From the NCBI RefSeq assembly GCF_016599145.1, contig NZ_JAENKO010000029.1, positions 1 through 55,487 of the forward strand: DNA of 55,487 nucleotides, in the 5' to 3' direction. The notes under the pieces are model-generated. The model saw only the letters and a list, made by a program, of their open reading frames with translations. It searched no databases and was not told the origin of the DNA. The number at the start of each line of letters is the position of its first letter. Position 1 is the first letter of the stretch. This DNA comes from Tomitella cavernea. Lineage in GTDB: Bacteria > Actinomycetota > Actinomycetes > Mycobacteriales > Mycobacteriaceae. Position numbers and translations under genes: made by a program. Below, piece by piece: positions 8,870 to 17,383 of the stretch.

Positions 8870-9301
8870 ATGACCACGCTGAAGGTGACCGAGACGTTCG
8901 CGCTGTCCCCGCAGGCGGCATGGGACCGGGCGTCGGATCTGCATCGATTCGAGCAGTGGCTAACGATCCACGACGGTTGGCGCAGCGAGCTTCCCGACAC
9001 CGTCGAGCAGGGCCTGGAGTTGACATCGGTGATATCGGTCCGCGGCATGCGCAATCGCGTCGACTGGACGCTGGAGGAGTACCGTCCCATCGAGAGGATC
9101 GGGCTGCGAGGCGAGGGCAAGAGCGGTACCAAGGTGGCGATGACGCTGTCCATCGCACCGGCGGGCGACGGCTCTGCGATCACCATGGACGTCGAATTCT
9201 CCAATCCGATGGCGCGCGGCCCCATCGGCTCAGCCATCGGACGGTCGCTCAAGGGCGACATTGCGCGTTCGATGGCGAAACTCGCGGCGCTGCCGGACTG
9301 A
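8870..9301 (+). CDS. Rv0910-type SRPBCC family protein (putative toxin partner)
   Basis: 143 residues with the START/Bet v1-like SRPBCC layout: an N-terminal strand TLKVTETFALSPQAAWD, an internal pattern of alternating strands, and a C-terminal amphipathic helix (KGDIARSMAKLAAL). GGAG lies 5 nt before the ATG. The gene follows the Rv0909-like gene by 96 nt with a hairpin between. In M. tuberculosis the homologous pair is annotated as toxin-antitoxin, but the SRPBCC fold normally binds hydrophobic ligands, so a lipid or polyketide-binding role is an alternative. The stop codon lies inside an 18-bp tandem duplication (9290-9325). Confidence 0.83.
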   Translation: MTTLKVTETFALSPQAAWDRASDLHRFEQWLTIHDGWRSELPDTVEQGLELTSVISVRGMRNRVDWTLEEYRPIERIGLRGEGKSGTKVAMTLSIAPAGDGSAITMDVEFSNPMARGPIGSAIGRSLKGDIARSMAKLAALPD

Positions 9302-9325
9302 ACTGCTCTGCCGGACTGAACTGCT
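9290..9325. repeat. Perfect 18-bp tandem duplication across a stop codon
   Basis: CTGCCGGACTGAACTGCT occurs twice head to tail. The first copy contains the TGA of the SRPBCC gene, so the duplicate carries a spare copy of the last codons and stop. Confidence 0.85.
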
Positions 9326-9362
9326 CAGCCGGGTGGACGCCTGCGCCGGGGATCGCGGCGGT

Positions 9363-9851
9363 TCAGTGTCCGGCGAGCCGCCCCGCTATGCGGGTGGTGG
9401 ACCGTTTGGGGACGTGCGGGACCTCCCACACCTCCGCTCCCAACGCGCCGGCTGCCAGGCGCTTGGGCTCGGCGTGCGGATCCCCCACGGTGAACACCAG
9501 CGCGTGCGGCTCGATCGGCTCCAGCACCCGGCAATATTCGCGCCATCCGGCCACGTCCGGGTCCCCGGAGATGATGAAGGCACCGTCGACGCACCGCAGC
9601 GCGGCGAGCATCGCGGCGCGGTCGACGGCGGAGTTGATGGGGCGCGTCATGCCCTTCCACGCGCGGATACGTTCATCGTCCTCGACTCCCACGACCAGGG
9701 GGCGCCCACGCCGATGAGCCTCGCCCAACAGCCGCAGGTGTCCCACGTGCAGGATGTCGAACGCGCCGGTGGCCACCACGGGTCGTGATGGCGGGTCGGG
9801 GGTGGTCCAGGCGGCGGCGAGGTGCTGTCGGGTCACCTCCGCATTGTCCAC
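9363..9851 (-). CDS. Cytidylyltransferase/adenylyltransferase-like nucleotidyltransferase
   Basis: Small nucleotidyltransferase-fold protein of about 160 residues. It carries GAFDILHVGHLRLL, the HxGH motif of the cytidylyltransferase-like superfamily, near the N-terminus, and a later RPINSAVDRAAMLAALRCVD segment typical of the glycerol-3-phosphate cytidylyltransferase/RfaE-like group. The ISTSS-type motif is not obvious, so the substrate cannot be assigned. The start is uncertain: GTG at 9851 is used here, GTG at 9836 and TTG at 9887 are alternatives. It is divergent from the next gene with under 80 nt between starts. It may make an activated alcohol or sugar for the envelope, but no partner gene is adjacent. 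Confidence 0.78.
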   Translation of the reverse strand: MDNAEVTRQHLAAAWTTPDPPSRPVVATGAFDILHVGHLRLLGEAHRRGRPLVVGVEDDERIRAWKGMTRPINSAVDRAAMLAALRCVDGAFIISGDPDVAGWREYCRVLEPIEPHALVFTVGDPHAEPKRLAAGALGAEVWEVPHVPKRSTTRIAGRLAGH

Positions 9852-9927
9852 CCGTGGGCATGCGCGCACAGGGGAAGGCGCGCGCAACGACGTTCCGGGG
9901 AGCGCCTTCGTGCGTTAATGTCGGGTC

Positions 9928-10782
9928 ATGTCCGTGACCAAGGTGGACCGGGACGCCGTGCAGGCCGCGCTGTTCGAGCAGTGGTCGGTGCTGGAGCAGC
10001 TGCTGCGCACGCTGGACGCCGAGCAGTGGCAGGCCGCCACCGCGTTGCCGGGGTGGTCGGTGCACGATATCGCCGCGCACATCATCGGCACCGAGTCGAT
10101 GCTCGACGGCCGGGAGACGCCGCCCGCGCCGGTCGACGCCGTCGCCGCGGCGTACGTCCGTAATCCCATCGGCGAGATCAACGAGCGTTGGGTACGGTCG
10201 ATGCGGGACGAACTGCCTGCGGATCTGATGGACAGGTGGACGGCGCTGCTGGCCCGGCGCAGGCACGCGCTCGAGCAGATGCCGCAGGCGGGCTTCGACG
10301 CCGCGACCACCACTCCCGTGGGCCCGGAATCGTACGGGCGGTTCATGCGCATCCGACTGTTCGACTGCTGGATGCACGAGCTCGACATCCGTGACGCCGT
10401 AGCGCGCCCGGGGGAGGAGGGCGGGGCCCGCGCAGAGCTCGCGTTCACCGAGATCGCCGGCGCGGTCCCGTTCCTCGTGGGCAAGAAGGCGGGCGCGCCG
10501 GAAGGCGCCCGGGTCCGCCTGCGTCTCGACGGCCCGATCCCGCGGACTCTCGACGTTCAGGTGGCCGACGGGCGCGCGGCGATGGCACCGATCGGCGGGG
10601 AGCCCGACGTCACCGTCACCATGCCGTCCGGGGTGTTCGCGCGGCTGGCCGGGGGCCGGGTGACCATGGACGAGGTTGTGCATCAGATCAAGGTCGAGGT
10701 GGGGCGGTCCGGTGCGATGAGCGCCGAGGACGCGTTGGCGCTGGGGTGGCGGATCCCGGCGTCGCTGGCGTTCACGATCTGA
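9928..10782 (+). CDS. Maleylpyruvate isomerase family mycothiol-dependent enzyme
   Basis: 284 residues with a DinB-like helical N-terminal domain bearing the metal-site pattern HDIAAHIIGTES (His about 51, Glu about 56) and CWMHELDIRDA (His about 150), then an SCP2-like C-terminal domain (about 190-270). This is the layout of MDMPI family enzymes, which use mycothiol, the actinobacterial low-molecular-weight thiol. The actual reaction is unknown; many members are uncharacterised. No Shine-Dalgarno sequence is visible, but GTTAAT (9914-9919) lies 8 nt before the ATG, suggesting a leaderless mRNA. The neighbouring esterase gene is independent, with its own promoter. Confidence 0.87.
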   Translation: MSVTKVDRDAVQAALFEQWSVLEQLLRTLDAEQWQAATALPGWSVHDIAAHIIGTESMLDGRETPPAPVDAVAAAYVRNPIGEINERWVRSMRDELPADLMDRWTALLARRRHALEQMPQAGFDAATTTPVGPESYGRFMRIRLFDCWMHELDIRDAVARPGEEGGARAELAFTEIAGAVPFLVGKKAGAPEGARVRLRLDGPIPRTLDVQVADGRAAMAPIGGEPDVTVTMPSGVFARLAGGRVTMDEVVHQIKVEVGRSGAMSAEDALALGWRIPASLAFTI

Positions 10783-10834
10783 GGATGCGCCCGCGCCGGG
10801 CGGAATCGCACCTGCGTGGGCGCGATCCTCGGCC

Positions 10835-10863
10835 CTGAAGTAGCGGGAGCGCTTTCGTATAGT
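10835..10863 (+). promoter_or_regulatory. Predicted promoter of the carboxylesterase gene (leaderless)
   Basis: CTGAAG (10835-10840) and TATAGT (10858-10863) are separated by 17 nt. The -10 ends 6 nt before the ATG at 10870, so transcription is expected to begin at the start codon. This is one of the clearest promoters in the window. Confidence 0.6.
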
Positions 10864-10869
10864 GACTCC

Positions 10870-12378
10870 ATGGCATTGATCACGGAGGTCGAGACCGTCG
10901 AGGGGCGGGTGCGCGGCCGCCGCTACCGGGACTTCCTCAGCTGGCGCGGGATTCCGTTCGCCCTGCCGCCCATGGGCCGGCTCCGGTTTCGCTCGCCTCA
11001 GCCGATGACGCCCTGGTCGGGCGTCCGTGACGCGCTGAGCTGGGGGTTCGCTCCCCCCCAGATGAAGTTCGCCACCATGATGGGCCTCGGCAAATACCAG
11101 CCGATGAGCGAGGACTGTCTGACGCTCAACGTGCTGGCGCCGGCGGCCCCCAGCACACGGCCTCGCCCGGTCATGGTCTATATCCACGGCGGCGGATACG
11201 TCATCGGCACCAGCGCGACGATGCTCTACGGTGGTCAGGGTCTGGTGGAGCACGGCGACATCGTCTACGTCTCGCTCAACTACCGGCTGGGGCCGCTCGG
11301 TTACCTGGACTTTTCGGAGTTCTCCACGGCGTCGCGCCCCATCGAATCCAATCTGGGCCTGCGGGATCAGATCTCCGCGCTCGAGTGGGTGCACCGCAAC
11401 ATCGCGGCGTTCGGGGGTGATCCGGACAACGTGACAGTGTTCGGCGAGTCGGCCGGCGGCAACGCCGTGGTGTCGCTCATGTCGTCGCCGCATGCGGAGG
11501 GCCTGTTCAGCAGGTCTATCGCGCAGAGCGCGAACGCCGCCGTCTGCTACGGGCCGGAACGGTCGCAGCGGTGGTCGCGGATCTTCCTCGACGAGCTCGG
11601 CGCTGAGGACGGCCGCGAGGTGCAGGCGCTCGAGTCCGCGGGCGTCCGGCACCTGGGCAAGGCCGGGCTGTCCTTCATGCGGCGAGCCCTGGAAGACGAG
11701 CCCGGGACACTCGGCTACGCGCCGGTCGTCGACGGGGATGTTCTGCCGATGGCGCCGCTCGACGCGTTCGCCGAGGGCAAGGCGCAAAGGTTGCCCATGA
11801 TCATCGGCACCAACCGTCGGGAGGCTGCGCTGTTCCGCAAGTTCGGCGACGAGGGCATGCCGCTCACCACCGACCGCGTGGACCTGCTGTTCGAGAACAC
11901 CCAGCCGGAGCTGCGCGAGCGTGTGCTCTCCGCCTACCCGTCGTATCCTTCGGAGAACGCGCTGACCGCGCTGTGCGGCGACGCCATGTTCTGGAAGCCG
12001 TCGTTGGACTGCGCGGACGGGCACACGCAGACGGCGCCCACGTACCGCTACCGCTACGACTATGCGCCGCGGCTGATGGACACGCTCGGCCTGGGCGCGA
12101 CGCACGCGACCGAGCTGGTGCCGGTGTTCGGGCTGGGGGAGACGACATTCGGCAAGTCCATGACCACCCTGGGCGGCGCGCGTGACCTGCGCGGCGTGAG
12201 CCGGCGGATGCAGGGGCACTGGTTGCGCTTCGCGCGGGAAGGGGCGCCGATGGACACGTGGCCGCGCTACGACACGCATGCGCGCCGGACCATGATCTTC
12301 GACCGCCGCGACCGCGTGGTCTCCGATCCGCGGCGTGAACGTCGAGAGGCCTGGGAGGGTTTCCGCGGGTATCGGTGA
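10870..12378 (+). CDS. Type-B carboxylesterase/lipase
   Basis: 502-residue alpha/beta hydrolase of the carboxylesterase type-B family. It shows the EDCLTLNV signature (about 81-88), the oxyanion-hole YIHGGGY (about 104-110) and the nucleophile elbow FGESAGGN with Ser about 194. The late ATHATELVPVFG supplies the likely catalytic histidine, and an acidic residue lies between. It resembles mycobacterial LipT-like enzymes and would hydrolyse carboxylic esters; the natural substrate is unknown. No signal peptide is evident, so it is probably cytoplasmic. The start codon is fixed by the leaderless promoter TATAGT; it is monocistronic. Confidence 0.9.
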   Translation: MALITEVETVEGRVRGRRYRDFLSWRGIPFALPPMGRLRFRSPQPMTPWSGVRDALSWGFAPPQMKFATMMGLGKYQPMSEDCLTLNVLAPAAPSTRPRPVMVYIHGGGYVIGTSATMLYGGQGLVEHGDIVYVSLNYRLGPLGYLDFSEFSTASRPIESNLGLRDQISALEWVHRNIAAFGGDPDNVTVFGESAGGNAVVSLMSSPHAEGLFSRSIAQSANAAVCYGPERSQRWSRIFLDELGAEDGREVQALESAGVRHLGKAGLSFMRRALEDEPGTLGYAPVVDGDVLPMAPLDAFAEGKAQRLPMIIGTNRREAALFRKFGDEGMPLTTDRVDLLFENTQPELRERVLSAYPSYPSENALTALCGDAMFWKPSLDCADGHTQTAPTYRYRYDYAPRLMDTLGLGATHATELVPVFGLGETTFGKSMTTLGGARDLRGVSRRMQGHWLRFAREGAPMDTWPRYDTHARRTMIFDRRDRVVSDPRRERREAWEGFRGYR

Positions 12379-12489
12379 CGCTGCCGCAATCACGCGTGCC
12401 CGGCCCGGGCGGATGGCAGAATGGGTATCGGACGCATCCGACGCGGACGGGCCGCGCCGGGCGTGGTGCGACGGACGGGAGGAGCCGTG

Positions 12490-13416
12490 GTGGAGCGGGA
12501 CTCCGGCCGGCCGGAGGGCGTGGGCTTGGTGTGCGTGGGCGTCGACGGCTCCGAGGGCTCGGCGCGCGCGGTGCGATGGGCCGCCCGGTACGCGCTTGCG
12601 GGGGCGCTTCCGCTGCGGCTCCTCTACGCGGTGACGGTGCCCTCGGTGTTCTACACAGAGCCTATGGCGGCCCGGTTCGTCGAGGACGAGCGCACACGCA
12701 TCGCGGAGAAGGTGCTGGGTGATGCCGCCGACGCTGCGCGGGCGGCCGTGGACGGTGCCGATCTGACGATCGACGCCTCCTACGAGGTGGGGTCGCCGTC
12801 CGAGGTGCTCATCGGTCGCACGGCGGACGCGCGCCTGCTCGTGATGGGCACGCGGGGCCATGGCGAGCTGACGGGGCTCTTCGTCGGTTCGGTGACGCGG
12901 GCTGTCGTCGGGCACGCGCATTGCGCGGTGGCGGTGATCCCCGGGCTGCCGGACGGAGTCCCCGACCCGGCGGACAAGGCCGGAGCGCCGGTGGTCGTCG
13001 GTGTGGACGGCTCGGAAGCCGGGCTCGCCGCGCTCGATTTCGCGTACGCGGAGGCGGACTCGAGGGGTGCGGAACTGGTGGCCGTGCACGTGTGGAGTGA
13101 TGCCGGGGTGCATCCCAGACTGCTCGGCTCACGCGCCGACGACCCGTACTGGCGGCGGGTCCAGCGCACCGAGGAGGAGCAGCTGCGCGGCCTGGTCGAG
13201 GAGCGGGCGGCGCAGCATCCGGGGACGTGGGTGCGGCAGGTGGTCGAACGCGAGAACCCGGCGAAGATCCTCACGGAATGGTCGGCGGACGCGCAACTGG
13301 TCGTCACCGGCAGCCGGGGCCGCGGCGGCTTCACGGGACTGGTGCTCGGATCCACCAGCCACGCCCTGCTGCACCGGACCAAGTGCCCGCTGGTCGTGGT
13401 GCGGCCTCGCGGCTGA
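12490..13416 (+). CDS. Universal stress protein with two tandem Usp domains
   Basis: About 308 residues containing two UspA domains (about 15-150 and 165-305). Both carry the ATP-binding motif G2xG9xG(S/T): GTRGHGELTGLFVGS and GSRGRGGFTGLVLGS. Such tandem Usps are common in mycobacteria, often in the hypoxia regulon, and bind ATP to act in stress survival. The start is taken at GTG 12490, 7 nt after GGAGG; GTG 12487 directly precedes it. It is convergent with alkB. No DosR-like box was recognised upstream. Confidence 0.88.
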   Translation: MERDSGRPEGVGLVCVGVDGSEGSARAVRWAARYALAGALPLRLLYAVTVPSVFYTEPMAARFVEDERTRIAEKVLGDAADAARAAVDGADLTIDASYEVGSPSEVLIGRTADARLLVMGTRGHGELTGLFVGSVTRAVVGHAHCAVAVIPGLPDGVPDPADKAGAPVVVGVDGSEAGLAALDFAYAEADSRGAELVAVHVWSDAGVHPRLLGSRADDPYWRRVQRTEEEQLRGLVEERAAQHPGTWVRQVVERENPAKILTEWSADAQLVVTGSRGRGGFTGLVLGSTSHALLHRTKCPLVVVRPRG

Positions 13417-13468
13417 TGAGTCTCCCGGTGGCATAGGCGCGGCCTAGGGCCCAGGCGGGAGCGCGCGG

Positions 13469-14149
13469 TCAGCGCACCCCGCGCGGGCGGAACTGCACGC
13501 TGATTCGGGGGCCGCGCGCACGGGCCGATTTGGGGATGCAATGCTCCCAGCTGCGTTGGCAGCTGCCGCCCATGACGATGAGGTCGCCATGCCCCAGCGG
13601 GAACCGCAGCGACGCCGAGCGGCCCGCACCGCCTGGCCGCCGCCGTGGGCGGAGCAGGAGAGTCCGTTCGGTGCCCAAAGACAGGATCGCGACCATGGTG
13701 TCCTCGGTGCGGCCGCGGCCGATATCGTCCCCGTGCCAGGCGACGCTGTCGGACCCATCGCGGTATCGGCACATCCCGACGGTGCGGAACGGCTCACCGA
13801 GCTCCGCGCCGAAGTGGTCCGACAACAGTGACAGCCCCTGCGTGATCAGTGGGTGGGGGAGCGGCTCCCCCTCGCCGTAGAAGCGGACAAGCCGCGGCAC
13901 ATCCACCACGCGGTCGTACATCGCCCGGCGCTCCGCGCGCCAGTCCACCGACTGCGCAAGCCGGTCCGGCAGAGCCTCCGCGCCACGCAGCCAATTCGGG
14001 TGCAGCTCCACCCAGGCGCCTTCTGCGAGATGCGCGCGTGCTCCGGCTCCCGCGGACCCGCCGGCGGCGTGTACGACCGGCGGCAGGGGGCGGTAGCAAG
14101 GCCGGTCCACCGCGGAGTCGAAGAGTGTCGGTTGGAAAGCCGCCGTCAT
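13469..14149 (-). CDS. alkB: AlkB-family 2-oxoglutarate/Fe(II)-dependent dioxygenase
   Basis: 226-residue dioxygenase of the AlkB family, which repairs alkylated bases in DNA or RNA by oxidative demethylation. The iron ligands are visible as WHGDD (His about 139, Asp about 141) and WEHCIPK (His about 203). The 2-oxoglutarate-binding arginines lie in RISVQFRPR (about 215-223). The start is placed at ATG 14149 rather than ATG 14164, because TATGCT (14156-14161) lies 6 nt upstream and makes a leaderless promoter; the longer start has no ribosome site. A TTCGAATCGAAC element sits in the promoter spacer. It is convergent with the Usp gene and downstream of pirin. Confidence 0.9.
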   Translation of the reverse strand: MTAAFQPTLFDSAVDRPCYRPLPPVVHAAGGSAGAGARAHLAEGAWVELHPNWLRGAEALPDRLAQSVDWRAERRAMYDRVVDVPRLVRFYGEGEPLPHPLITQGLSLLSDHFGAELGEPFRTVGMCRYRDGSDSVAWHGDDIGRGRTEDTMVAILSLGTERTLLLRPRRRPGGAGRSASLRFPLGHGDLIVMGGSCQRSWEHCIPKSARARGPRISVQFRPRGVR

Positions 14150-14155
14150 GATGCG

Positions 14156-14175
14156 AGCATACATTCGAATCGAAC
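14156..14175 (-). promoter_or_regulatory. Predicted alkB promoter region with embedded TTCGAATCGAAC element
   Basis: On the minus strand the -10 TATGCT ends 6 nt before ATG 14149. The sequence TTCGAATCGAAC (plus-strand reading, 14164-14175) lies just upstream, between the expected -35 and -10. The same 12-mer occurs at 3830-3841 before echA6. Its placement suggests an operator; no regulator is identified. Confidence 0.4.
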
Positions 14176-14270
14176 ACTTGCGCTAGAGCCGTACCGGGCG
14201 GGTCCCCCAGTAGCCGGACGCTCAAGTCGGGCCGGCCACCCAGACGGCGGGATGCTCAGGCAGGAGATGC

Positions 14271-15095
14271 TCAGATAGGGCCGCCGAGTCCCGCGTGCAT
14301 CTCCCAGACGATCACCTCGGCGCCGGGCGCGTCCGTGCCGGGAGCCGCCGGCGGCGACACACGCTGGCCACCGCCGCCGGTGATCCGCACAGCGTCGCCC
14401 TCGACCAGCGGGCCCGTGCCCTCGAGCTCGACCTGTCCGCGCGCCACGAACACGTGCAGCAACGGGGCGTCGGGGAGCGTGGCCGGCGGAGTGCCGGGCC
14501 CCAGCCTGACGACGTGCATCGCAGCGTACCGGTTGTGGATGCGGATCGCCGCGTGGTCGCGGTACGAGTTCATGCCGGAGGCGATGGTGACCATCCCGCC
14601 GCGCAGCAGCGCGTCCTCCACCTCGAGCTGTTCGTAGCCCGGGGTGAGGCCTGGCTCGTCCGGAACCACCCACATCTGGATGAGGCGGACCGGCTCGTCG
14701 TGCTCGCGGGCAAACGCCGCGGGGACTCCATCGAGGCGCCACGAGTCGTTCTTCTCGGAGTGCAGCACCCCGGTGCCCGCGCTCATGCGCTGCGCGAGAC
14801 CCGGATAGATCACCCCGGAATTGTCCATGGAGTCCTGGTGCACCAGCGAGCCGCGCAGCACCCAGGTGACGATCTCCATGTCGCGATGCGGGTGGGTGTC
14901 GAAGCCCAGCCCCGGCGCGACGACGTCGTCGTTGTTGACCATCAGCACCCCGTGGTGGGTGTTGGCGGGGTCGTAGTGGTGGCCGAAGGAGAACGAGTGG
15001 CGCGAATCGAGCCAGTCGATCCGCGTGGAGAAGCGGTCCGCCGCGCGACGCACGTCCATGCGCGGTGTGCGGGCGCCCGGGGAGTGCATGGTCAC
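14271..15095 (-). CDS. Pirin family protein
   Basis: 274-residue bicupin with the pirin layout. The N-terminal cupin has SFGHHYDP, GVLMVNND, FDTHPHRDMEIVTWVL and GTGVLHSE, which supply the His/His/His/Glu metal site (two His in THPHRD, one in VLHSE). The C-terminal cupin is divergent. Bacterial pirins act as quercetinases or as modulators of metabolic enzymes; the role here is unknown. GTG at 15095 is preferred because AAGGAG lies 6 nt upstream; ATG 15089 is the next in-frame start. It is divergent from corA. Confidence 0.88.
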   Translation of the reverse strand: MTMHSPGARTPRMDVRRAADRFSTRIDWLDSRHSFSFGHHYDPANTHHGVLMVNNDDVVAPGLGFDTHPHRDMEIVTWVLRGSLVHQDSMDNSGVIYPGLAQRMSAGTGVLHSEKNDSWRLDGVPAAFAREHDEPVRLIQMWVVPDEPGLTPGYEQLEVEDALLRGGMVTIASGMNSYRDHAAIRIHNRYAAMHVVRLGPGTPPATLPDAPLLHVFVARGQVELEGTGPLVEGDAVRITGGGGQRVSPPAAPGTDAPGAEVIVWEMHAGLGGPI

Positions 15096-15229
15096 TGGGG
15101 GCTCCTTCACGCTGTCGGCGGCGCGGCCGAGCCCGTGCCGCGATGCCGGGCCGGATCCGATTGTACGCAGCGGCATCCGGGTCCAGTGGTTCCAGGACGT
15201 GCTTCGCTGCGCACCGGCACACTGTGGTC

Positions 15230-16486
15230 ATGACGGACATCATCGCGCCCGCGCCCGCCTCAGATTCGCTTCCCTCACCCCGCTTCCGCGGCGTGCTGTG
15301 GCATGCGGACGGGCGTGTCGTCGAGGGGCTGTCCGCGCGGGAGCTGGCCGACGCGACCCCCGACGGCGCGCGAGGTGCGACGTTCTGGGTCGACGTGTTG
15401 TGGCCGGACGAGGAGGTGCTCGCCGAACTCACCCGGACCTTCGCGTTGGACACCAATGCGATCGAGGACACCATCGCTTACGACGAGCGGCCCAAAGCCA
15501 CGCGGCACCCTGGACACCTGTTCGTCACCGCCTACGCCACCGGCATCGGCGCCGTTCCCGACGGGCCCACCGGGCCCACCGGGCCAGCCGGCAGACCCGG
15601 CGCGGCCGGAGGACCGGACGCGGCGGTGGCGGAAGCCGCGGCGGCGAATGCGGCGTTCGCACAGTGGGCGGACACGGATGACGAGGCGGACACCGATGAC
15701 GGGGCGGACACCGATGACGGGGCCGTCCGGCGCCGGCGGCGCCGTCGGCACCGGCGACGTGAGGGCGTCGCACCGTCGAGCCTGCGTGCCAGCCGGGTAT
15801 CGATGTTCGTGCTTCCGCGCGGCATCGTCACGGTCCGGCGCGACGACCGCTTCGATGTCGACAGGGCCGTGTCCCGCTGGCGCAACGGCACGGCAGGCGG
15901 GGCGGAGGGGCCACTGGGGTTGCTGCACGCGATCCTCGACGTCATCGTCGACGGCCACCTGGACACCGCCGAGCAGTTCGACGATGCGCTGGAGGACGTC
16001 GAGGACCGGCTGTTCGACGACCGCATCCACGATCGATCGGTGCAGCGGACCAACTACCGGCTGCGCAAGGAGCTCGTGCACTTCCGGCGCCTGGTGCTGC
16101 CCATGCGCGACGTGGTCAGTGCGATCGTCCGGCACCGGGACGACCACGACAGCGACGCCTGGTCCAAGGAGCTCAGCAGCGATTTCGCGGACCTCTTCGA
16201 CCACGTACTCCGCGTCGCCGAATGGACGGAGTCGCTGCGTGAGCTCGTGACGACGATCTTCGAGACCAATCTTTCGCTGCAGGACGCCAGGCTGAACACG
16301 GTGATGAAGAAGCTCACCGGCTGGGCGGCCATCATCGCCGTGCCCACCGCCATCACCGGATGGTTCGGTCAGAATGTGCCTTACCCGGGCTCGGACGAGG
16401 TCTCCGGGCTGATCGCCAGCACGGTCGCCATCGTCACCCTGGCGCTGCTGCTGTTCGTGGTGTTCCGCCGCAAGGACTGGATCTGA
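15230..16486 (+). CDS. corA: CorA-like divalent cation transporter with unusual low-complexity insertion
   Basis: 418-residue CorA-family channel. It has an N-terminal cytoplasmic domain (about 15-100 and 185-270), a long stalk helix, and two C-terminal membrane helices ending in the basic FRRKDWI. The pore signature is GQN (FGQNVPYPG) instead of the usual GMN, seen in some CorA relatives. Between about residues 105 and 185 the cytoplasmic domain is interrupted by a collagen-like GPTGPTGPA run, an Ala-rich stretch, an acidic repeat (DTDDGA, encoded by 18-bp tandem repeats) and then a run of arginines. The insertion falls in a loop, so the fold may be kept. A CACACT hexamer (15218-15223) lies 6 nt before the ATG, suggesting a leaderless start. 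Confidence 0.86.
   Translation: MTDIIAPAPASDSLPSPRFRGVLWHADGRVVEGLSARELADATPDGARGATFWVDVLWPDEEVLAELTRTFALDTNAIEDTIAYDERPKATRHPGHLFVTAYATGIGAVPDGPTGPTGPAGRPGAAGGPDAAVAEAAAANAAFAQWADTDDEADTDDGADTDDGAVRRRRRRRHRRREGVAPSSLRASRVSMFVLPRGIVTVRRDDRFDVDRAVSRWRNGTAGGAEGPLGLLHAILDVIVDGHLDTAEQFDDALEDVEDRLFDDRIHDRSVQRTNYRLRKELVHFRRLVLPMRDVVSAIVRHRDDHDSDAWSKELSSDFADLFDHVLRVAEWTESLRELVTTIFETNLSLQDARLNTVMKKLTGWAAIIAVPTAITGWFGQNVPYPGSDEVSGLIASTVAIVTLALLLFVVFRRKDWI
15671..15724. repeat. Three 18-bp tandem repeats inside corA
   Basis: Three head-to-tail copies of GACACCGATGACGGGGCG, the first and last with a few substitutions, encode the acidic repeat [12 protein letters not shown]. Being a multiple of three, copy-number change would keep frame. 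Confidence 0.85.
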
Positions 16487-16488
16487 CG

Positions 16489-17124
16489 GTGGACGGTGGC
16501 GTGGACGATTCCGGAATCCGTGCGGAAGCCGCTGTGGAAGTTCCGGCGGAAGCTGCAGGGGACAGGTGCCCCCGCCGACTCTTCACCGCACTGGTTCCGC
16601 CGGTCGCCATCCGGGCCGTCATCGCCGCCGCGTTGCCGGGAGGCCTGGGTGTGCGGTGGGCGCGCGCGGAGCAGATGCACGTCACCCTCGCCTTCCACGG
16701 TGCCGTGCGCGACGTCGGGGCGCTGGTCGAGCGGATCGCCGCGGACGCCGCGGAGCATCCGCCGATACGGCTGCGGATCGGCGGCGCAAGCAGCTTCGAC
16801 CACCACGGGGGCAGCGTCGTCTGGCTCGGTGCGGACGGGGCCACCGAGCCGGACCGCGCGGAACTGCGCGCCCTCGCCTCGCGATGCGGAGCCTCACGGC
16901 GGTTCACCCCGCACCTCACGCTGGCCCGGGTACGGCGCTCGCAGGCGGCGTCGGCACTTGCCGTCGCGGCGGCCGTCGAGCCCGTCGAGATCGTCGTACG
17001 CGACGTGAGCGTCGTCGAATCCATGCTGGGGGCGGGGGAGGACGGGCGTGCGCTGTACACGGTGGTGGCGCGGCCCGAGTTGGGCGGGCGTGCCGGAGCC
17101 GCTTGGGCGCCGCAGCCGGAGTGA
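16489..17124 (+). CDS. thpR: RNA 2',3'-cyclic phosphodiesterase (ThpR, 2H phosphoesterase)
   Basis: About 211 residues with the two HxTx motifs that define 2H phosphoesterases: HVTLAF and HLTLAR, roughly 95 residues apart. The intervening [12 protein letters not shown] and the opening [10 protein letters not shown] match the ThpR/LigT family, which opens 2',3'-cyclic phosphates on RNA; the cellular role is poorly known. The GTG at 16489 is 2 nt after the corA stop, so the genes may be co-transcribed; a GTG at 16501 is an alternative. The first ~30 residues are acidic and outside the fold. No Shine-Dalgarno sequence is evident. Confidence 0.85.
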   Translation: MDGGVDDSGIRAEAAVEVPAEAAGDRCPRRLFTALVPPVAIRAVIAAALPGGLGVRWARAEQMHVTLAFHGAVRDVGALVERIAADAAEHPPIRLRIGGASSFDHHGGSVVWLGADGATEPDRAELRALASRCGASRRFTPHLTLARVRRSQAASALAVAAAVEPVEIVVRDVSVVESMLGAGEDGRALYTVVARPELGGRAGAAWAPQPE

Positions 17125-17383
17125 CGGCGACCTGGTGGCGGCAGCGCCGGTCCGCAGCCCGTGCGTCGTCGACCTGGCCAAGGGGTCGTGGTTCTACCAC
17201 CGTCGCCGTCGCATTCCCCGTCCATTCGACGAAACCCGGGGTGAACGGTCGGGGGCGGCGTTAACGTCGACGTGCAGCGCGGGACGGTGGGCCTGTCGGC
17301 GTGCCAGGTCAGTGCGCGCCGTCACGCGGATCCGGCCCCGCAGGGCGGCGACCCGGCGCAATGACGGTATCGGAGGCGGCCGC

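Noticed and set aside
9673-13113. A 1146-codon open frame on the minus strand
   Set aside because: It runs antisense to several well-supported genes (nucleotidyltransferase, MDMPI, esterase, Usp), is rich in His/Arg and shows no domain. It is a by-product of high GC content.
14160-14180. A LexA/SOS box at alkB
   Set aside because: The sequence contains TCGAAC but lacks the second half-site GTTCGA at the correct 4-nt spacing of the mycobacterial SOS box.
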